A DNA stretch of 64,000 nucleotides from Aureimonas fodinaquatilis (GTDB lineage Bacteria > Pseudomonadota > Alphaproteobacteria > Rhizobiales > Rhizobiaceae), in assembly GCF_008369445.1 (NCBI RefSeq), contig NZ_VTWH01000001.1, positions 744,001 to 808,000 of the forward strand. Reading direction: 5' to 3'. Made by a program: the position numbers and the translations under genes. Position 1 is the first letter of the stretch. Each line of letters starts with the position of its first letter. The notes beneath the pieces were generated by a model. The model had not been told where the DNA came from, ran no database searches, and was given only the letters and a program-made list of their open reading frames with translations. Of this stretch, positions 51,474-60,500 are shown one piece after another.

Positions 51474-53609
51474 ATGAAGCAACAAAATTTTTCAAGCGAT
51501 AGTCTCGCGGTTGAGTGCCTTGTCGTTCTTGCCGCGCTACACAGTATCGCCGTATCACCAGAAAATATCGATCATCGGTTTCGCGCCAGTACCGGCGCTT
51601 TTGGCATGACTGAACTGCTGCTTGCAGCAAAGGAGGTCGGGCTAAAGGCAAAAGCGGTAATTGCAACGGCGGATCGTCTGCGTCTGACGCCGCTACCCGC
51701 CATTGCGCTTGGCAAGGACGGGCGATTTTTCGTCATGGCTCGCTACGATGGCGGTCGTGCCCTGATCCACGATCCGTCGGTGGGTCGTCCGCAATGGCTT
51801 GATGCCGAGCAGCTCGCAGAACGATGGACGGGCGACCTTGTGCTGACGCGGGCCAAATTGCTGCGCGGCGGTGAAATTGCCAAGTTTGATTTCACCTGGT
51901 TCATTCCGGCCGTAGTCAAATATCGCAAGCTGCTGGGCGAGGTTTTCGTAGCCTCTTTTGCCTTGCAGGTTGTTGCGTTGCTGACGCCCATCTTTTTCCA
52001 GGTCATCATGGACAAAGTTATTGTTCACGGCAGCCTGACCACGCTTGATACATTGGCCATTGGTCTTCTCGCCATCGGCTTTTTCGAAATATTCCTCAGC
52101 TATCTTCGCGGTTACATTTTCACGCACACCACATCCCGCATTGATGTCGAGCTGAGCGCCAGGCTGTTCAACCATCTCATCAGATTGCCCATTGCCTATT
52201 TTCAGAGCCGACGGGTGGGTGACTCGGTTGCCCGTGTGAAAGAGCTTGAAAACATTCGCGCCTTTCTGACCGGGAATGTCATAACCGTAATTCTGGACTG
52301 CTTCTTCTCAATCGTGTTCATCGCGGTCATGCTGTTCTACAGCAAGGTGCTGACGCTCATTGTGGTGCTGTCGCTCCCGGCCTATGCGGCAATTTCCATG
52401 TTGATCACCCCGCCCTTGCGCCGCAGGCTGGATGAGGTGTTCAGCCGCGGTGCTGAAAATCAGGCCTTTCTTGTGGAATCTGTTACGGGCATCGAAACCA
52501 TCAAGGCAATGGCGGTGGAGCCACACGTCAACCGCCGGTGGGAAGAGCAGACTGCAGGTTATGTCAGGGCCAACTTCATGACGCAGCGGCTGTCGCTGTT
52601 TGCCAATGAAGCGGTATCCCTGGTCGGCAAGGTTGTGATGGTGCTGACCCTGTGGTTTGGCGCGCGGCTCGTTATCAGCGGTGATCTTTCCGTTGGTGAA
52701 TTGATTGCGTTCAACATGCTGGCAAGCCGCGTTGCGCAACCGATCATGCGGCTGGCGCAGCTCTGGATCAATTTTCAGCAGACCGGTGTTTCCATGCAGC
52801 GGCTGGGCGATGTGTTGAACAGCCCGACTGAAGCCACGGGCGTTTCGCGCTCGGTGATGCCGCCTATCCGCGGCGACATCCAGTTTGAAAATGTGACATT
52901 TCGCTATCGGGTTGATGGGCCGGAAGTGCTGCGCGACATTCATCTGGATATTCGGGCAGGGCAGGTGATTGGTTTTGTTGGACGCTCCGGCTCCGGCAAA
53001 AGCACCACGGCACACCTGATCCAGCGCATGCATGTGCCGGAGCGTGGCCGTATCCTGATCGACGGGATGGATGTTGCATTGGCGGATGCATCTTCGCTGC
53101 GTCGCCAGATCGGCGTTGTGCAGCAGGAAAACGTGCTGTTCCACCGCAGCATCCGGGACAATATCGCCTTCAGTGAACCCGGAGCACCCATCGAGCAGGT
53201 CATTCAGGCCGCCACAATTGCCGGTGCACACGACTTCATCCTTGAGCTTCCGGAGGGTTACGACACACTTGTTGGAGAAAGAGGCGCATCGCTTTCCGGC
53301 GGACAGAGGCAACGCATTGCCATTGCCCGCGCTTTAATGGGCAACCCCCGAATCCTGATTTTTGACGAGGCGACCAGTGCTCTTGACTATGAGTCCGAGC
53401 ACATCATTCGCAACAACATGTCGGCAATATGCCGGGGGCGCACGGTTATCATCATCGCGCACCGCCTCTCCGCTGTTTATGACGCCGACGAAATCATCGT
53501 CATGGATCGCGGGAACATTGTCGAGCGCGGCAACCACCGTGATCTGGTGAACCGTCCAAACGGACATTATGCGCGCCTGCACGGCATTCAAGCATCGGCA
53601 CGGGGGTAA
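51474..53609 (+). CDS. type I secretion ABC transporter/permease, HlyB type
   Basis: Inner-membrane exporter of 711 residues. The N-terminal ~125 residues match the C39-like domain of HlyB (VSPENIDHRFR, LLAAKEVGLKAKAV, LPAIALGKDGRFFVMARYDG), and the catalytic Cys position is not Cys. It should therefore bind substrate without cleaving a leader, as RTX exporters do. Six membrane helices follow, then the ATPase with GRSGSGKST (about residue 503), [27 protein letters not shown] and IIIAHRLS. ATG 51474 is preferred over TTG 51453 and ATG 51459. It is five bases upstream of the adaptor gene. Confidence 0.95.
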   Translation: MKQQNFSSDSLAVECLVVLAALHSIAVSPENIDHRFRASTGAFGMTELLLAAKEVGLKAKAVIATADRLRLTPLPAIALGKDGRFFVMARYDGGRALIHDPSVGRPQWLDAEQLAERWTGDLVLTRAKLLRGGEIAKFDFTWFIPAVVKYRKLLGEVFVASFALQVVALLTPIFFQVIMDKVIVHGSLTTLDTLAIGLLAIGFFEIFLSYLRGYIFTHTTSRIDVELSARLFNHLIRLPIAYFQSRRVGDSVARVKELENIRAFLTGNVITVILDCFFSIVFIAVMLFYSKVLTLIVVLSLPAYAAISMLITPPLRRRLDEVFSRGAENQAFLVESVTGIETIKAMAVEPHVNRRWEEQTAGYVRANFMTQRLSLFANEAVSLVGKVVMVLTLWFGARLVISGDLSVGELIAFNMLASRVAQPIMRLAQLWINFQQTGVSMQRLGDVLNSPTEATGVSRSVMPPIRGDIQFENVTFRYRVDGPEVLRDIHLDIRAGQVIGFVGRSGSGKSTTAHLIQRMHVPERGRILIDGMDVALADASSLRRQIGVVQQENVLFHRSIRDNIAFSEPGAPIEQVIQAATIAGAHDFILELPEGYDTLVGERGASLSGGQRQRIAIARALMGNPRILIFDEATSALDYESEHIIRNNMSAICRGRTVIIIAHRLSAVYDADEIIVMDRGNIVERGNHRDLVNRPNGHYARLHGIQASARG

Positions 53610-53614
53610 AGGAT

Positions 53615-55024
53615 ATGGGCATTCTTCATGATCTGGCGCCGCTGTGGCGCCGTTACAAAGACATTTTTTCCGAGGCGTGGAAGGAGCGCAGAAGCCTTGA
53701 TGCACCCAAGCGCAGCACGGATGAGTTGAATTTTCTGCCATCGGCGCTTTCGCTTCGTGACACGCCCGTCAATCCTGCTCCGCGTATTCTGGCCTGGGGC
53801 ATCATCATTATGTTCTCGCTGGCTTTGATCTGGTCGTTTGTTGGACGAATGGACGTCATTGCATCCGGTCGTGGCAAGGTGGTTCCCGGCAGCGGCAGCA
53901 AAATTGTGCAGGCGGCAGAGGTTTCCGTCGTTAAATCCATCTACGTCAAGGATGGCCAGAAAGTCGCCAAGGGTGACAAGCTCATCCAGCTTGACGACAA
54001 AATGGTTGCCGCGGATGTAGAGCGTTTTGAAGCCCAGATTGCCGCCAAACGGATTGATCATGCCATTGCGACTTCGGTTTTGAAGGCGATGGAAGATCAC
54101 AGCCAGCCGGAATCCCTGAGATCCAAACTGGCGGATCTGCCGCAGGAAGACATTTCTCAGGCGGACATTCGGTTGCTGGGCCGCTATCAGGCGATGGAAA
54201 CCGCCATTGAAGAGAAGAATGCCGAGCTGCGGCAGCTTGATACGCAACTGGCGGCCTCGAAAGCGTCGCTTGACGGTCTGGAGCAGGTCATTCCAATCAC
54301 CCGTGAATTGTCGGCAAGTCTGGAAAGCCTGACCAAGAAGGACTTTGTTTCCCGCTCGCAATTTCTGGGAAAGGAGCAGGAACGACTGGTTCAGGAGCGC
54401 TCGCTGATTGATCAGAAGTTCGAAGTCGAGAAAACATCCAGTTCGCGAGACACATCGCAGCGTCAGAAAGACAATCTGATTTCGCGCTGGCGTCAGGAAA
54501 TGCTGGATCTGCAGAGCACTTCGGCGCAGGACGTCCAGGTGCTGGGCAAGGAACTGGTGAAGGCGCGGCGCAGGCAGGAACTCATGATGCTCGTGGCGCC
54601 GGTCGATGGCACAGTGCAGGAACTGGCCATCAAGACCGAGGGTGGTGTTGTTACTGAAGCCCAGCCTTTGATGACGATTGTTCCGACAAAGGACCCGATT
54701 GAGATTGAGGCCATGCTGCCCAACAAGGATGTTGGCTTTGTGCGGCCGGGGTTGCAGGTCGAGGTCAAGGTGGACGCATTCGAGTTCACGAAATACGGCC
54801 TGGTGCTTGGAACGATCTCCACTCTTTCCACCGACTCGATTGAGATGGAAAATGTCGGTCCGGTATTTGCAATGCGCATTCTGGTGGATGAAGTGCCGGA
54901 GGAAATAACCATCGCACCGGGCATGAGCATCACGGCGGAAGTGAAAATTGGCAGCCGCAAGATTATTGAATATTTCCTGTCGCCGCTGAATGTCTATCTG
55001 CACGACAGTCTGCGTGAACGCTGA
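53615..55024 (+). CDS. type I secretion periplasmic adaptor, HlyD family
   Basis: Membrane fusion protein of 469 residues. It has a cytoplasmic N-terminus, one transmembrane helix (ILAWGIIIMFSLALIWSFVG, about residues 58-77), a lipoyl-type domain starting IASGRGKVVPGSGSKIVQ, a long coiled coil (~130-300) and the C-terminal beta-barrel half (LVAPVDGTVQELAIKTEGGV). It bridges the exporter to a TolC-like channel, which is not encoded in this window. ATG 53615 follows AAAGGAT. The operon ends at a strong terminator. Confidence 0.95.
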   Translation: MGILHDLAPLWRRYKDIFSEAWKERRSLDAPKRSTDELNFLPSALSLRDTPVNPAPRILAWGIIIMFSLALIWSFVGRMDVIASGRGKVVPGSGSKIVQAAEVSVVKSIYVKDGQKVAKGDKLIQLDDKMVAADVERFEAQIAAKRIDHAIATSVLKAMEDHSQPESLRSKLADLPQEDISQADIRLLGRYQAMETAIEEKNAELRQLDTQLAASKASLDGLEQVIPITRELSASLESLTKKDFVSRSQFLGKEQERLVQERSLIDQKFEVEKTSSSRDTSQRQKDNLISRWRQEMLDLQSTSAQDVQVLGKELVKARRRQELMMLVAPVDGTVQELAIKTEGGVVTEAQPLMTIVPTKDPIEIEAMLPNKDVGFVRPGLQVEVKVDAFEFTKYGLVLGTISTLSTDSIEMENVGPVFAMRILVDEVPEEITIAPGMSITAEVKIGSRKIIEYFLSPLNVYLHDSLRER

Positions 55025-55057
55025 TCTTTTAAAGCGCTCTATCGGCTGAACTGAATG

Positions 55058-55087
55058 CCCCGTCGGAACAACTCCGGCGGGGTTTTT
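55058..55087 (+). terminator. rho-independent terminator after the adaptor gene
   Basis: CCCCGTCGG, loop AACAACT, CCGGCGGGG, with one G-U pair, followed by TTTTTG. It separates exporter transcription from the substrate genes, so these probably have their own promoters. Confidence 0.9.
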
Positions 55088-55229
55088 GTTTTGGTTGACC
55101 GTCATGCAGTCCGGCGCCTCAAGACCAGCAAAGTTTGAGACGAGAGGAGCAAAGCCGGAAAGCCTGGTCAGTCGTGGCCAATAGAGAGCGGTGCGGCATA
55201 GGTAACTTGGCAAGATGCGATGTCTCAAG

Positions 55230-55785
55230 CGCTTTACTGGATTCGACTCTAAAAAATTTCCATATGAACCAGCGGTTTAAGTGAATTTCGCTGGTCGATT
55301 TTTATACAAAATTAAATACACAATCGCTTGCAATCATAATTTTTGCAAAGTATGATATTTATATATTTAGATGAAATTCAACTGTCTTCACTTTCAAGAT
55401 CAGATTTCAAAAGCGCTTTTTGATGTGTCGTTCAATATGAATGAGGGGGGATGATAATATTTTTCCTGTCAGGCGAATTGTTTTAGTGGTTTCGATCATT
55501 TTCGTATGATCATTTTTGATTGAATTTTACAACGTCAACGGAATTTGTAGCGCATCTGCGATTGCCAGGCAGAAGCGGATTATTGCGAACTGAAATCAAT
55601 TTCAATTTTATTATTGTTCACCACTGAATTATTCCCTGAGTTATTTATCAGTGTTTTGTATTTCGTAGAATAACTACAACATTATTTCAAATGCAGCGAT
55701 CAGTTTTCAAATCGCGCCCGAAAGTATCGATTCCAAAAGTAAATTAAATTTTTCGAAGCTTAATTATTTTGTCAGGATAATTAAA
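55230..55785 (+). promoter_or_regulatory. AT-rich leader region of the first secreted-protein gene
   Basis: About 550 bp visibly richer in A+T than the neighbouring genes, with no supported gene. It holds a possible promoter TTGCAA (55328-55333), 17-bp spacer, TATGAT (55351-55356). A dyad ACCAGCG/CGCTGGT (55268-55295) is followed by T-rich sequence, and there is a GATCAT/ATGATC dyad near 55495-55513. If that promoter is used, the untranslated leader would be over 400 nt. The 55090-55229 part has ordinary composition and nothing recognisable. Confidence 0.5.
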
Positions 55786-57219
55786 ATGGGAAACGATAAT
55801 ACTCAAAGCGGTTATTCTACAGAAATTTCCGAACTGTTGAATAGCATTGCGGTCGCGATGTCCGAATACAATGGCATAAAGAACGACCTGTCCGAGGTGG
55901 ATGCTGTGCTGGGCAGTCTGTTCGGCTACGCGATGCGGTTAATGCGCGAGCGAGGTGAGTCTGAAACCGATCTGGAAAAATGGCGCGACGGCCTGCAAAT
56001 GGCCTATACGGGTGTCAACATCGTCCGCGGTTTGCGCCTGGCCGGGCAGGGAATGGATCTGGTCGGTTCCGCCGCGACCATCGGCACAAACGCCATGTTC
56101 GCCATTGGCAACGCTGCCAATGTTACAGCAAATATTCTCAATGTGGTCGATCTTGGCGTGAATAAGGGCGCAGCGGCTGATTATCTGTGGGCTCGCGGCT
56201 CTGAAATCGGCCTGCACTTGGCTATGGGCGCGCTGAATGCGATTTTCCCGGCATATGGTGCGGCGTTCCTGACCGCATCCATGTTCAGCCCGACTGCCGT
56301 TTATAATGCGACAAAATACGCTGAGGCGGCAAGTGACGCGCGCGACAAGTTCGCGCAGACCAATTGGCTGGGCGACTGGGCCATCGCCAATATGTACGAT
56401 GACTATAAGGAAATGGCGATTGGGTCGTCGATCCCGATCTTCAACATGCTGTCCGCCTTGTTTCCAGCAATGTTCTCTTCCGGAACATCCAGTGCAAACC
56501 ATATATTGAGTTCTTATGGCATCACCAGCGGTTCATCTGCGGAAGACATAGCACGCGCGAAAGCGCAGTTCTGGGGTGATGGCTTTGACTCCCGCGAGAA
56601 GGGCCTGCGGGACGGTTATGTTGCAGCAATGCGGAAAATTGCAGACACAACGGAGGCCAAGCGCGTCATTGCCATTACCGGTCAGGAGTTGCGGTCCGAT
56701 CAGGCCACCATTGCCGGTTTCACCGGGCTTATTCCAGACAACAGCAACAGAAACTACATGTATGTGCTTGAGGGCGGCAAAAACGACCGCCTTGTGCTCA
56801 CATCGGACAAGATCGATGTGACGTCAAATGCGCAGTCCCAGTATGTGGCGTTTCTCAGCCCGGTCATGCCGATCAGCGGAGAAGAGCGCCAGACACTGAT
56901 TGATGGCAAGCAGACAACCCATGGCCTCAAGCGTCCGACAAAAGTCGATGTCATGCATTTGATCGACGGGAACAGCGACACAACTTTTGATCCACGAAAC
57001 ATTGCCACTCTCGGCTCCTTGACCAAAGTTCAAAAGAACGGAAAACCGGTTAATGTTGTTGGCACCGAGGGCGGGATTGATATCGACGGTGGTGGTGGTG
57101 ACGATACAGTTGTCGCAGCGCCACGCGCGTTCCGCTTCGACGGTGGTGAGGGAGTTGATGGCGTCGATTACGGCCAGCCGATCCAGCAAAGCGCCTGGAT
57201 AGTCGCCAGCGCAGCATAA
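55786..57219 (+). CDS. predicted type I-secreted protein, RTX-poor paralog of the downstream RTX protein
   Basis: Protein of 477 residues, not a family I recognise. An N-terminal helical segment (ELLNSIAVAMSEYNGI) and a long Gly/Ala-rich amphipathic or hydrophobic region (about 70-180) come first. A conserved block follows (FWGDGFDSREKGLRDGY, VIAITGQELRSDQATI, VMPISGEER at residue 361). It has a single short acidic Gly-rich patch (GGIDIDGGGGDDTVV, from ~429). The end is PIQQSAWIVASAA, which resembles the last residues of the larger neighbour and is probably the type I secretion signal. ATG 55786 follows AGGAT. It matches the 1329-residue protein across most of its length but lacks that protein's RTX array. 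Confidence 0.8.
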   Translation: MGNDNTQSGYSTEISELLNSIAVAMSEYNGIKNDLSEVDAVLGSLFGYAMRLMRERGESETDLEKWRDGLQMAYTGVNIVRGLRLAGQGMDLVGSAATIGTNAMFAIGNAANVTANILNVVDLGVNKGAAADYLWARGSEIGLHLAMGALNAIFPAYGAAFLTASMFSPTAVYNATKYAEAASDARDKFAQTNWLGDWAIANMYDDYKEMAIGSSIPIFNMLSALFPAMFSSGTSSANHILSSYGITSGSSAEDIARAKAQFWGDGFDSREKGLRDGYVAAMRKIADTTEAKRVIAITGQELRSDQATIAGFTGLIPDNSNRNYMYVLEGGKNDRLVLTSDKIDVTSNAQSQYVAFLSPVMPISGEERQTLIDGKQTTHGLKRPTKVDVMHLIDGNSDTTFDPRNIATLGSLTKVQKNGKPVNVVGTEGGIDIDGGGGDDTVVAAPRAFRFDGGEGVDGVDYGQPIQQSAWIVASAA

Positions 57220-57242
57220 AACATCATTCAGTCTGATATTTT

Positions 57243-57278
57243 AAAAGCCCCTTCGACAACATGTCGAAGGGGCTTTTT
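57243..57278 (+). terminator. rho-independent terminator between the two paralogs
   Basis: A perfect 16-base-pair stem (57243-57258 with 57262-57277, core AAAGCCCCTTCGACA) with a three-base loop ACA and a terminal T-run. It lies 23 bp after the stop of the 477-residue gene. The two paralogs are therefore probably separate transcription units. Confidence 0.93.
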
Positions 57279-57299
57279 CGTGCGGATGAGCGCCCGCAG

Positions 57300-57536
57300 G
57301 CCACTGGTTTTGACGGGGTGAGTAATTGCATAGACCTTGTGTTTGATATAACGATTTGTGGAAATACATCATATATACAAGGTATAGTATCCATAAATAT
57401 TATAAATTACAATTATAAATTGAATTATCGTTCTATGTATTGACCAATATTGATGGCTTATCTGCGGAAAAATTGAGTTTGTATTTCAGCGGGATTTTAT
57501 CTCGCATGTTGCTTAATACGAATTGGGAAAAAGGCT
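57300..57536 (+). promoter_or_regulatory. AT-rich leader of the RTX gene
   Basis: About 240 bp rich in A+T (for example 57360-57430), without a gene. Candidate -35 sequences (TTGACG at 57310) lack a good -10 at proper spacing. AAAAAGG lies only two bases before the GTG start, an unusually short spacing. Composition resembles the leader of the upstream paralog. Confidence 0.45.
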
Positions 57537-60500
57537 GTGAACATTAATAACTCTTCCGGCGCGGATGCCGAGTTGCTCGGTGCTGTTGCGCTTGCTATTG
57601 ACGAATACAATAAGATCACCAAAGAAATTTCGGATGTTGACGCACTTCTGGATGGGCTTTTCGGTCATCTGGCTGGTGAGAACAAGAGCGGCCCGAGTTT
57701 TAATATGTCCGCGTTGACCCAGGCAATTTTTGCAAAGGTCAACGCAAATGAAAATTACTATGCTCCGACCACTGTGGCGCAAGAGGGCGCGGACGCCGGC
57801 AAGAAATACAATCTCTATCTGCCGAATTCTGATTACAGAAAGCCAATGGACGCCATGTATGAGGCTGTCTGGCAGAACACTCAGTTCGCCCGGCTGCCCC
57901 AGGCTTTGATGGCGTCGATTGAACGCAATGATCTGAAATATGCGGAATCACGCATCCGCGAATACACGCTGAACGACTGGTTTGGCAGAAATGACGAGCA
58001 GGTCGGCTTCGTGGGCAACAATCCGCGCCGCAGCTGGCTCGAGCCCAGACTGCGCTTTTTCTACAGTGATGAAGGCGGAACTCTGACGCGGAAGTATTAC
58101 AGCATTGGAATGGGCGGTGTTATCACGGTCAATGGCGGGCAGGCTGGCGAACATGATGATCTGCCGGTCGCCAGTGCTCTTCTCAGTCTGCTCAATATTG
58201 TTTCCAGCCTTTCTATTCTGACATCGCCTGACAATTCCATTGCGAAGACCAGCGCGACAAGTCTAATGCTGGTTTCACAATTTGCATCGGCAATAGAAAG
58301 CCTGCGCGCCACACGTTTGGACTGGGATGTTTCGCGTGATGTCAGGCTGTCTCGCCAGGTTGCCGGTATTGCCGGAGCTGCATCCTTCGCGATGCTGTTT
58401 GCAGATGAAATTTCCAAAATGCAGGCGGATGGCCGAAGCAATTTGCAAACGGCCCAGAGCCTGTTGCAGATGACCTATTTCGCCACGAACATTGTGCGCA
58501 ATGTTCAGGCCGTCATGGCGGCACGGCTGGTCCAGGACTATTTCTACATGCCGGTTTCCACGGCCGGTATGAATTTTGCCGGGGCAACAGCACATGCTGC
58601 GGCCAGTATCCTTGGCATTATTGATGGCGCGAACAAGGGTGCATCTGCCGGATTGCTGGCTGCGCAAAGCGCCGAACTTTTCGTCAAAATCAGCAGTGGC
58701 ATTATGCTGGCAATGGCCCCGTTGCAGACGACACCCGTCGGGGCCTTGGTCGGATCGATGTTCAGCCCGGTTTCGGTCTACCAGGCCGTCATGTTCCAGG
58801 AAGCCGTTGACGAGGCAATGGCGCTTTATGGTCAGACAAACTGGGAAGGGGACAAAATTCGCGCCGAGTACTACGCAGACATGCGCAATCGGGCGATTTT
58901 CATGTCAGTTCCGCTGTTGAATGCCTTTGGCGGACTTTTCGATTTTGGCGGCTATCTCAGCACAAGTGGCTCAGCAGGGTCTCGGTCCGCCAATCTTTTG
59001 GCGCGCCTTGGTATCAATGCCGCGGACGGGGAGGCGGCTGTTACCGCCGCGGTGAAAGAGTTTCTGAATGAGGGTTTTGATTCCAGAGAGATTATAGCCC
59101 AGCGCGGTCATGTCGACGCCATTCAACGCATTGCGGCCACCACAGATGCCAAACGAGTGGTGGCGGTCACCGGGCAGGAAACCCGGTCGGACATGGCAAC
59201 ATTTCTGGCTGCAACCGGCGGCGTGTTCCTGGCAAATGCCAGCAGCAACCGCAATTTCATCTATGACAGCGCCGACCAGACGATCAAGGCAAACGGGCTG
59301 ATCGGCCAGCGGCTTGGCAGCGATGTCATCGATATCAGCAGCAAAGCGGAATCCCAGTATTTTCTGTTTCTTACCCCTGCAATGCCGATCAGCGGTGAAG
59401 AGCGTGACATGCTGAGCAGCGGCAAGAAGCGAACCAGCAAAGCCTCGCTTGTCGCTGATACGCTTTTCACCATTGTGGATGGCGCAACAAACACAGTTGC
59501 AAACGCGGCCAATGTGGCCTCGCAGGCACTGAAAACCGGCGCTTTGAAAAACGGTCAAAGAGAGAAAATTGTAGGCAAGCAAGGCGGGCTCGCCTTTGAC
59601 CTTGGCGCCGGGGACGACGTGGTTCTGGCCGCGGCGCGTGCCATGTACGTGGATGCCGGGGCAGATTATGACGGCGTGGATTATCGATCTGCGCTGACTG
59701 CCTTCAAGGCGGATGTCCCCGCGCTGGATGTCAGCGTTTTTCAGGACAATGCGGCCGGGCTGCAGGGCTACCGGGTCAACAAGGCTGGTTTTGGCACGTT
59801 CCACGATGTGGAATTGCAGGAAACCACCATTCAGGAAGGCAAGGAAACGCGCACTGTCGTCACGCGGAAGATCGTGACGGTGAAGGATTATTACTCGGAC
59901 TCGCAGGTCGATCTTCTGGTCGGCGTCGAATGGGTTCATGGCACGTCGCACGACGACAAAATGACGGGCGGGGAGGCCGCTGACATCTTTCTCGGGGGAG
60001 ATGGCAACAATACGCTTTCAGGCAATGGCGGCGACGACCAACTGATCAGCGGCAAGCACAACGACACATTGAACGGCGGTGAGGGCTTCGATCTTGTTAT
60101 GGCTGGTGCGGGAAATGATTATCTGCACGACACCGGCACCAATGTCTCTCCGGTCACTGTTGAAGGCGCTGTCCGTTCGGGTGATACGCTGATTGGTGGC
60201 GAAGGCAGCGATACGGTTCGGGCCGGCGGCGGCAACGATCTGATTTTCGGTGATGATGCGCCGAGTGTAAAGTCGAATGCCGCGCCTTTGGCGCAGAGTT
60301 CCGGCGTCAACTACAATGACTATCTGTTCGGCAATGCCGGGAACGACACGATCGACGGCGGCTTTGGCAATGACTCCGTCGAAGGCGGTGAAGGTGACGA
60401 TCAGATTTTCGGCGGCGATGGCAATGATACATTGCGCGGTGGCACTGGAAAAGATTCCATCTGGGGCGGCAATGGCAACGACACCATATACGGCGGCGAT

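Noticed and set aside
53588-55228. 546-codon reverse open frame
   Set aside because: Shadow of the HlyD-family adaptor gene; it also runs through the terminator at 55058.
57261-57443. 60-codon open frame after the short paralog
   Set aside because: Begins inside the terminator hairpin and runs into the AT-rich leader; no ribosome-binding site.
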